From CAYSCX01 sp964429575 (GTDB lineage: Bacteria > Desulfobacterota > Binatia > Binatales > Binataceae): a DNA stretch of 64,000 nt. Shown here piece by piece: positions 59,014 through 64,000 of the stretch. The DNA lies in assembly GCA_964429575.1 (NCBI GenBank), contig CAYSCX010000001.1, forward strand, positions 62,001 to 126,000, in the 5' to 3' direction. The notes below the pieces were generated by a model. That model saw only the letters and a list, made by a program, of their open reading frames with translations, was not told the DNA's origin and did no database searches. Numbering within the stretch: position 1 is the first letter of the stretch; each line of letters begins with the position of its first letter. The translations under genes and the position numbers were made by a program.

Positions 59014-60042
59014 ATGCGCCGATATCGCGACATTAGTATTGGTTTCGTGCCACGCGACGCCTTCAACCGCGAAATCGACTATCTGCGCATCTCGGTCATC
59101 GACCGCTGCAACCTGCGCTGCGTCTATTGCATGCCGCTCGAGGGGCTTCGATTTCTTCCCAACTCTGAGTTGTTGACTGCCGAGGAAATCGAGCTGGTCG
59201 TACGCGCGGCGGTAGAGGCCGGATTCAGAAAGTTCCGGCTGACCGGCGGCGAGCCGCTGCTCCGGCTCGACCTCGTGGAAATCGTGGAGCGTCTGGCGCG
59301 AGTCCCGGGAGTCGGCGCCCTCGCGCTGACCACCAACGCGCTGCTGCTGCCGGAGTTGGCCGGTCCTCTCAAGCACGCGGGTCTGGGCCGCGTCAACATT
59401 CATCTCGATAGCCTCAATCCCGGCACCGTCGAACGCCAAATGCGCTGGGGCACATTCGACCGGATCTGGGCCGGCGTCATGGCAGCCGAGGACGCGGGGC
59501 TCACACCGGTCAAGCTGAATTCGGTCGTTACCGCCGGTTACAACGAGGTGGACGTGGTTGATCTTGCTCGACTGACGATCGAGCGCGACTGGCACGTGCG
59601 TTTCATCGAGCTGATGCCGCTCGGCGGCGGTGAATGCGCGAGTCTTTCGATCAAACGATACGTGTCGAACATCGAGACCCGCAGGCGCATCGAAGATGCC
59701 CTTGGACCGCTCACGGAGCTGCCGACCGAGAACCTCTCCGACGAGTCGCGCAATTTCCGGCTGCGCGGCGCGCGCGGCGTGGTTGGCTTCATCAGCCCGG
59801 TGAGCGAGCCCTACTGCGGCACCTGCAACCGGATGCGGCTCACCGCCGACGGCAAATTCCACCTCTGCCTGCTAAATGACGATGAACTCGACGTGCGCAA
59901 GGCGCTTCGCGCCGGTTCCGGCGACGAACTCGGCGCAGTCGCGAAGATCCTTCGGCGCGCCGTCGAGCTGAAGCCGACCGGGCACCATCTGCTCGAGGGC
60001 CGCTCGACGCGCGACCGCTCGATGTACCAGATCGGCGGCTGA
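59014..60042 (+). CDS. moaA: GTP 3',8-cyclase (molybdenum cofactor synthesis)
   Basis: MoaA, a radical SAM enzyme, makes the first intermediate of molybdopterin from GTP. The protein has the SAM cluster motif DRCNLRCVYCMP, RLTGGEPLLR, TTNALLLPELAG, and the second cluster in EPYCGTCNRMRL with a further Cys in FHLCLL. It ends in the conserved GG (MYQIGG). Starts at GTG 58960, ATG 59014 and GTG 59047 are possible; the last gives 331 residues, nearest the family length. No other mo gene is nearby. Confidence 0.94.
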   Translation: MRRYRDISIGFVPRDAFNREIDYLRISVIDRCNLRCVYCMPLEGLRFLPNSELLTAEEIELVVRAAVEAGFRKFRLTGGEPLLRLDLVEIVERLARVPGVGALALTTNALLLPELAGPLKHAGLGRVNIHLDSLNPGTVERQMRWGTFDRIWAGVMAAEDAGLTPVKLNSVVTAGYNEVDVVDLARLTIERDWHVRFIELMPLGGGECASLSIKRYVSNIETRRRIEDALGPLTELPTENLSDESRNFRLRGARGVVGFISPVSEPYCGTCNRMRLTADGKFHLCLLNDDELDVRKALRAGSGDELGAVAKILRRAVELKPTGHHLLEGRSTRDRSMYQIGG

Positions 60043-60060
60043 CTCGGTCGCGAATTTCAG

Positions 60061-60447
60061 ATGTCTCTCATCATCGGAATTGACCACGTAAACCTGCTCA
60101 TCGACGATGACCCGACGGCGCTCGACCGCGCCGACCGCTTCTACCTCGACGTGCTTGGGCTCGAACGCACGGTGCGGCCCGACAACATCGACAGTGGCAA
60201 GCCCGGCGCGTGGTACCGGTGCGGTACGCAGGAGTTGCACCTGTCAGCGAGCGGCGACGCGACCGCGCAGAACTCGGCGACCCGGCGCCATCACGCGTTT
60301 CGGGTCGCGCACGTCGATGAGCTGCGCGCCAGACTCGAGCGCGCCGGCATCGAGATCATCGCGGGCAACACCTTCCCGGGTCAGAAGCGCTTCTTCGTCC
60401 GCGACCCGTTTGGTAACCGCCTCGAATTCGTCGAACGCCTGAGCTGA
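60061..60447 (+). CDS. VOC family protein (glyoxalase/dioxygenase fold)
   Basis: The 128-residue protein has a vicinal-oxygen-chelate fold: IGIDHVNLLIDD (metal His), FYLDVLGLERTVRP, TRRHHAFRVAHVDELRARLE and FVRDPFGNRLEFVE (metal Glu). Members include glyoxalases, fosfomycin resistance enzymes and dioxygenases; the substrate is unknown. It follows moaA by 18 bases and could share its transcript, with no known functional tie. Confidence 0.85.
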   Translation: MSLIIGIDHVNLLIDDDPTALDRADRFYLDVLGLERTVRPDNIDSGKPGAWYRCGTQELHLSASGDATAQNSATRRHHAFRVAHVDELRARLERAGIEIIAGNTFPGQKRFFVRDPFGNRLEFVERLS

Positions 60448-60541
60448 TCTGTCGCTGCGCGCCGACTGCTCAGGGAGCGCAAGTCTGTTCACCTCTCCAG
60501 CCAGATTTCGGGGAGAGGGTTTAGATGAGGGTGCAGCTACT

Positions 60542-61066
60542 TCACTTCGCCGGGGCCGGCGAAGCGGCCGCCGCTGGCGCATCCGTGCTCGCGGCGTCGG
60601 CCTGATCCTTGAGACCCTTGGTGCCCGCTGCGACGTTTGCGGTCGCCGGCGCTGCCGCATGGATGACGGTTTCAGCGATACCTTGGCGCTGGAACGGCCT
60701 GCGAACGTCGAGCGGTGGCGGGTCGCGCAGCGTGCCGAGGGTCACCGCTTCACGATCGACGACGATGTGGCGCTTGATAATCAACCCGCGTTCGGCGCGA
60801 AGATCATAGGTGCCGGGCGGTAAGTCCGCCTCGAACGCGCCGGCATCGTCGGTGGGCGTGAGAAACATGTCGCCGCTGAGGCGGTTCTCAAAATGAAGCT
60901 GGCGATCCTTGGCGGGTGGTCCTGCGCGCTCGTTTAGCACGCCGCTTACCATCGCTGCGGATGCAACGCCGACCCACGCCGCCGCGAAAATAATCGCCGC
61001 AAGAGCGGCGCAAACCGCCGCGCATGCAGATGTCAGTGTTCGTGGGTCGGATGATCGGTCTTTCAC
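60542..61066 (-). CDS. Hypothetical secreted protein with a carboxypeptidase-regulatory-like beta domain
   Basis: The 174-residue protein has an N-terminal membrane/signal segment (residues 14-38) and a domain with DDAGAFEADLPPGTYDLRAE, the pattern of CarboxypepD_reg or transthyretin-like beta sandwiches. The C-terminal third is Ala/Thr-rich and probably disordered. The start overlaps the hemerythrin gene stop by four bases, so the two are co-translated. Function is unknown. Confidence 0.65.
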   Translation of the reverse strand: MKDRSSDPRTLTSACAAVCAALAAIIFAAAWVGVASAAMVSGVLNERAGPPAKDRQLHFENRLSGDMFLTPTDDAGAFEADLPPGTYDLRAERGLIIKRHIVVDREAVTLGTLRDPPPLDVRRPFQRQGIAETVIHAAAPATANVAAGTKGLKDQADAASTDAPAAAASPAPAK

Positions 61067-61563
61067 GACTTCTCCTCACCGCCTCTCGAGGCGGCTACCT
61101 CGGGAGCCCGAGTCCCGGCGGCCGATCTCGCCGCGAGCGCATTTTCGATCTCGGTCTCGAGCGCCACAAGTGCCTCGGCGGCGACGTGCTCCTCGATCAA
61201 GGGAAATAATCGGCGCTCCTCGGTGCGGATGTGCCGCTCGAGCAGATCGCAAAATGGCGCAACCTGATTCGTCGCGCCGCCACGGAGCTTCGAGGCCTGC
61301 GTCGCCATGGTGCGGTGCTGCGCGATAAGTTCGTCGAGCAACGATGCATTCTCGCCCAACGCGCCACGCACCGCCGGAAAGAGCACGCGCTCCTCGGCGT
61401 CGAAGTGCGCCACCAGGCGTGACTCGAAAAATGCCGCCGCGTGCCGCGCTTTGAGCGATGGCTCACGCGACGAAAGATCGCCCGTGCGAAGCCGCCACGC
61501 GAGCAGCAGCCCGTCATGGTGCTCGCGCGAAAGTGGAATCAGCGTATGATGGCGCCGGGCCAT
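61063..61563 (-). CDS. Hemerythrin HHE domain protein
   Basis: The 166-residue protein has iron-binding histidines and acids in a four-helix bundle: IPLSREHHDGLLLAWRL, VAHFDAEERVLFPAV, LIAQHRTMATQ and LERHIRTEERRLFPLIEEH. Such proteins bind a di-iron site and act in oxygen, nitric oxide or redox sensing. It is divergent from arsC, with only 38 bases between the two start codons, so promoters must overlap. Confidence 0.88.
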   Translation of the reverse strand: MARRHHTLIPLSREHHDGLLLAWRLRTGDLSSREPSLKARHAAAFFESRLVAHFDAEERVLFPAVRGALGENASLLDELIAQHRTMATQASKLRGGATNQVAPFCDLLERHIRTEERRLFPLIEEHVAAEALVALETEIENALAARSAAGTRAPEVAASRGGEEKS

Positions 61564-61601
61564 GCGGCTAATGGTTATCCAAATCGAGAGGCGAGAAAAG
61601 C

Positions 61602-61952
61602 ATGGAGAGCGTAAAACTGTTCCACAATCCCGGCTGAGGCAACTCGTGCGGCGCGGTGGCGCTGCTCAAGGAACGCGGTGTCGAGTTCGACCTGATCGAA
61701 TACTTGAAGCATCCGCCCGATCGGGTGACGCTCGAGAACATCCTCGCGATGCTCGATTCGCCTCCCGCGGAGTTAGTGCGCAACGACAAGCAATTCAAGG
61801 AGCTATCGCTCAACCCCGACGACTACCTGACGCGCGATGCCGTCGTCGCGGTGCTGCTTGAACATCCCGAGCTGATGCAACGGCCGATCGTGATTCGCGG
61901 CGGCCGCGCGGTCATCGCACGTCCGCCCGAGAAGTTGCTCGCGTTGCTCTGA
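61602..61952 (+). CDS. arsC: Arsenate reductase with in-frame TGA, probable selenocysteine at position 12
   Basis: ArsC reduces arsenate to arsenite. From ATG 61602 the frame reads MESVKLFHNPG, then TGA (61635-61637), then GNSCGAVALLKERGVEFD and on to a normal stop. Read through, the 116-residue product follows plasmid R773 ArsC in register. The TGA is codon 12 (catalytic Cys12 there), His8 is kept in FHNP, and Arg60 (ELVRND), Arg94 (QRPIVI) and Arg107 (ARPPEK) match the three arsenate-binding arginines. A bSECIS-like hairpin follows the TGA. Residue 16, Arg in R773, is Cys here, giving a U-x3-C pair. A pseudogene or sequencing error (TGC to TGA) is the main alternative. Standard calling would start at GTG 61656 and lose the active site. 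Confidence 0.85.
61648..61665 (+). promoter_or_regulatory. Bacterial SECIS-like hairpin in arsC
   Basis: Directly after the in-frame TGA, bases 61648-61654 pair with 61659-61665 (seven pairs, one G-U) around the loop GGTG (61655-61658). The loop begins 17 bases after the TGA. Reported rules for bacterial SECIS elements are an upper stem of at least 4 bp, a 3-14 base loop with G among its first two bases, and 16-37 bases from UGA to loop; all are met. This element would recruit SelB for selenocysteine insertion. Confidence 0.7.
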
Positions 61953-61982
61953 GAATCGTCGATATCGGGGAGAGGGCCGCGG

Positions 61983-62171
61983 TCAGGCGACCTTGCGTAC
62001 TTTGCCGCTGCGAATGCAGCGCGTGCATACGACGATGCGTTTTACGCTGCCGCCGAAGTTCGCGCGCACTTCCTGAAGGTTCGGCTGCCAGCGTCGCTTC
62101 GTCTTGTTGTTCGCGTGGCTGACGTTGTGGCCGACCGAGGGATGCTTCCCGCAAATTGCACACTGTCTCAT
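61983..62171 (-). CDS. rpmB: 50S ribosomal protein L28, zinc-binding form
   Basis: The 62-residue protein begins MRQCAICGKHPSVGHNVSHA and ends with RIVVCTRCIRSGKVRKV. The four cysteines in two CxxC pairs mark the zinc-binding (C+) form of L28. NNKTKRRWQPNLQEVRA is the standard L28 core. ATG 62171 gives the usual short length; the open frame upstream to 62327 overlaps the neighbouring gene. The C+ form is expected to be the normal one when zinc is available. Confidence 0.95.
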   Translation of the reverse strand: MRQCAICGKHPSVGHNVSHANNKTKRRWQPNLQEVRANFGGSVKRIVVCTRCIRSGKVRKVA

Positions 62172-62200
62172 GTTGAATCCAAATCCGGCGAAGCGAGGCT

Positions 62201-63454
62201 TCAGGGTAGCCCGACCTCTGGCCGCTTGAAAGAGGGTCCCGAGCGCGCCGCGAGCAGCGCCGCACCCGCCACCTCGCTGGTCAGCTGTGCGTCCGCGTCG
62301 CATCCGCACTTGAGGCTCATTATCCACGCGGCCTTGCTGAGCGCCGATGCGTAACCGTCGAGACGCTTCTTCAAGCCGGTTGGCGCTTCCTTGTCCTCAA
62401 ATCGTACGCTCTTAGCGCTGACTACGACGTCCGACGGCGCGGATCCGGTTTCCTCTACGAACATTTGAATCAGCATCGCGACCAGGCCGGCATGGTCAAG
62501 CGCCGGCACGTCAGCGCGCAGCACGCGGTCCGATTCCTTTTCCGCGGCCTCCGCCCGCACTGCACCGAGAACCTGGCGAATCGGTGCAGCCCGCGCGGCC
62601 TCCGCGCCTTCCTGCTTCTCATACGACGCGAGCAGCGTGCCCGCCGCGACTGCGTTGCCGCCGGCGAGCGCGCCAAGCGTCTGGCCGAGCAGCCGCGACG
62701 CCTTTGCGTGCTGCAGTTGGCGTTGCGCTCCGGCGATCATGCGCTGCACTTGCGGGCTGTTGATTCCGATGCTCCTGAACACGGCCATCGCCGTATCGGC
62801 ATCGCCACGATCGATCAGCTTCTGCGCCGTTTCGAATGGATTGAGCGGGCCGATACTGTTGAGCGGCGAGCTGGGCAGGTAGAGCCGCGTCGCCGCGATG
62901 AGCTTGCTCTCGACGCGTACCCGGACCGCTTCGTAGGCCTGCCAGACGTTGCCCGCGATGAGCTTCTTGCCGGTCGCACGTTCGGAAAGAAATTGCGCAG
63001 GGAGCGTCAGAATCGCGGAGACTTCGCCTGCGACCGTCTCACTGTCCGAGACGGTGAAGGTATGACGATCTTCCGCGAGGGTCGAAAGATTGAGCATCCA
63101 GATTTCGTATGTGCCGGTGAAGCGCGCCTGGTTGCCTTCCTGTTCGGTCTTGAATGAATTCGACGGCAGGCTGATCACCATCACCGCGTCGAGACGATCA
63201 TCGGGCTCGCCCGCGACGAACCGCCGCACACACGCATCGACTCCACCCGGCGGCTGAATCGAAACTACATGTATGTTCGGCTCTGCGCCGACGACTCTTT
63301 CAATGTCGTAGACAGTTTGCGGCGAGATCGGGCCGATCGGCCCGAGGCCGACCTTTACCTGCCGCGGTGTCGCCGGCTGCTGTGCGGATGCGGGCGTCGT
63401 AGCGCACGCGAACGCCAGCGCCGCGCAGAATGCTATCGCCAATGCTCTGTACAT
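62201..63454 (-). CDS. Hypothetical secreted protein of 417 residues
   Basis: The protein has a signal peptide (MYRALAIAFCAALAFACA, cleaved near ASAQ). The first mature part (VKVGLGPIGPISPQTVYDIE, VDACVRRFVAGEPDDRLDAV) looks like a periplasmic alpha/beta domain; the second half is helical and may hold tetratricopeptide-like repeats (TAQKLIDRGDADTAMAVF). No family is recognised. It lies 29 bases upstream of rpmB on the same strand. ATG 63454 was chosen because it starts the signal peptide. Confidence 0.65.
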   Translation of the reverse strand: MYRALAIAFCAALAFACATTPASAQQPATPRQVKVGLGPIGPISPQTVYDIERVVGAEPNIHVVSIQPPGGVDACVRRFVAGEPDDRLDAVMVISLPSNSFKTEQEGNQARFTGTYEIWMLNLSTLAEDRHTFTVSDSETVAGEVSAILTLPAQFLSERATGKKLIAGNVWQAYEAVRVRVESKLIAATRLYLPSSPLNSIGPLNPFETAQKLIDRGDADTAMAVFRSIGINSPQVQRMIAGAQRQLQHAKASRLLGQTLGALAGGNAVAAGTLLASYEKQEGAEAARAAPIRQVLGAVRAEAAEKESDRVLRADVPALDHAGLVAMLIQMFVEETGSAPSDVVVSAKSVRFEDKEAPTGLKKRLDGYASALSKAAWIMSLKCGCDADAQLTSEVAGAALLAARSGPSFKRPEVGLP

Positions 63455-63610
63455 CGTGGATTCCCGCGCACTGACGCGCGGGCAAGGGCCAAGCTTCCCA
63501 GAAGTGTCCCTGCCGTTCAACTGAGAATCGTCCTGTGAACACAGACCGGCGCCGGGGTCGATTGAGCACGCTGCCGGGGGCTAGATTGTGATCGGGGTGC
63601 GCGCGCCGCG

Positions 63611-64000
63611 ATGTCCGATCGATTGATTCAGATACTGCCCGAGCAGGTTGCGAGCCAGATCGCGGCCGGCGAGGTGGTCGAACGTCCCGCCTCAGCGGTC
63701 AAGGAGTTGGTCGAGAACTCGCTCGATGCGGGCGCGCACACGATCGGAATCGAGATCGAGCGCGGCGGCGCCGCGCTGATCGCAGTCACCGACGACGGCT
63801 GCGGCATGAACCGCGAGGATGCGATTCTTTCGATTCGACGTCATGCGACCTCCAAGATTCGCGGCGCCGCGGACCTCGAAGCGATCCGCACGCTGGGATT
63901 CCGCGGCGAGGCGCTCGCATCGATCGCAAGCGTCTCGCACCTGCGGCTCTCGATGCGGCGCAGCGACGAGGCGCACGGTCACGAGCTGGTGGTCGACGGC
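63611..64000 (+). CDS. mutL: DNA mismatch repair protein MutL (N-terminal part, cut by window edge)
   Basis: The first 130 codons are present. The GHKL ATPase domain is clear: QIAAGEVVERPASAVKELVE with NSLDAGA (motif I), TDDGCGMNREDA (motif II, DxGxG) and RRHATSKI followed by TLGFRGEALASIASV (motif III). MutL couples MutS recognition to strand removal. It begins at ATG 63611, divergent from the secreted protein gene, and continues beyond the window. Confidence 0.95.
   Translation, partial: MSDRLIQILPEQVASQIAAGEVVERPASAVKELVENSLDAGAHTIGIEIERGGAALIAVTDDGCGMNREDAILSIRRHATSKIRGAADLEAIRTLGFRGEALASIASVSHLRLSMRRSDEAHGHELVVDG

Noticed and set aside
61656..61952. Shorter arsC reading frame starting at GTG 61656
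   Set aside because: It begins in the apical loop of the hairpin and lacks the active-site segment FHNPGU; similarity to ArsC clearly extends upstream through the TGA.
1..64000. tRNA, rRNA and CRISPR arrays
   Set aside because: I scanned for T-arm signatures, rRNA-like conserved stretches and regular direct repeats and saw none; a covariance-model search would be needed to exclude a tRNA fully.

Overview
The window is about 64 kb of GC-rich, densely packed bacterial chromosome. Lipid A, Lol, Bam and LPS genes show a Gram-negative, double-membraned host. A menaquinone-type prenyltransferase, complex I genes, tandem CaiB/BaiF CoA-transferases and an HpnN-like RND exporter suggest a delta-proteobacterial or Candidatus Binatota-like lineage. 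That placement is an inference from gene content. I found no rRNA, tRNA or CRISPR array.

Layout. 1-3.6 kb (minus): start of a zinc alcohol dehydrogenase, fmdB-like, DUF167, yggT, proC, a YggS-type PLP protein and maf. 3.7-10.9 kb (plus): lytic transglycosylase, DUF429-like protein, HAD phosphatase, two CoA-transferases and menA. 10.9-15.1 kb is an accessory patch: nested inverted repeats, gene remnants, an Rhs protein with a toxin-like tip coupled to a DUF4279 protein (candidate toxin-immunity pair), and a GNAT gene. 15.1-17.7 kb (minus): a GST and the amgK-murU recycling pair. 17.8-19.9 kb (plus): nuoA-nuoC-nuoD without nuoB. 20.5-21.5 kb: an unrecognised surface-type protein. 21.9-29.7 kb (plus): alpha/beta hydrolase, three glycosyltransferases, yicC, gmk and a bifunctional (p)ppGpp synthetase/hydrolase.

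29.8-49.1 kb (minus) is a long envelope-assembly block: lolC-lolD-bamA-skp-fabZ-lpxA-lpxI-oxidoreductase, then a copper-type cluster (DUF2318, Sco1, small secreted protein, OM-type protein, CopC), then lpxB-msbA-waaA-lpxK-trm112-GT87-Kdo kinase. Two miniature elements flanked by CTAG sit inside the last part, exactly at the stop codons of msbA and waaA. 49.3-55.2 kb: an isolated secretin gene, a lipid A acyltransferase, an isocitrate/isopropylmalate-type dehydrogenase, DUF971 and a secreted protein. 55.2-58.9 kb (minus): an RND exporter fused to TPR repeats and a 49-residue membrane protein. 59-64 kb: moaA, a VOC protein, a secreted protein, a hemerythrin, arsC, rpmB, a secreted protein and the start of mutL.

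The most striking observation is arsC at 61602-61952. Its reading frame crosses a TGA at codon 12, exactly where the catalytic cysteine of plasmid R773 ArsC lies. His8, Arg60, Arg94 and Arg107 also keep the R773 numbering, and a hairpin with the form of a bacterial SECIS element follows the TGA. This is best read as a selenocysteine-containing arsenate reductase that ordinary gene calling would truncate.
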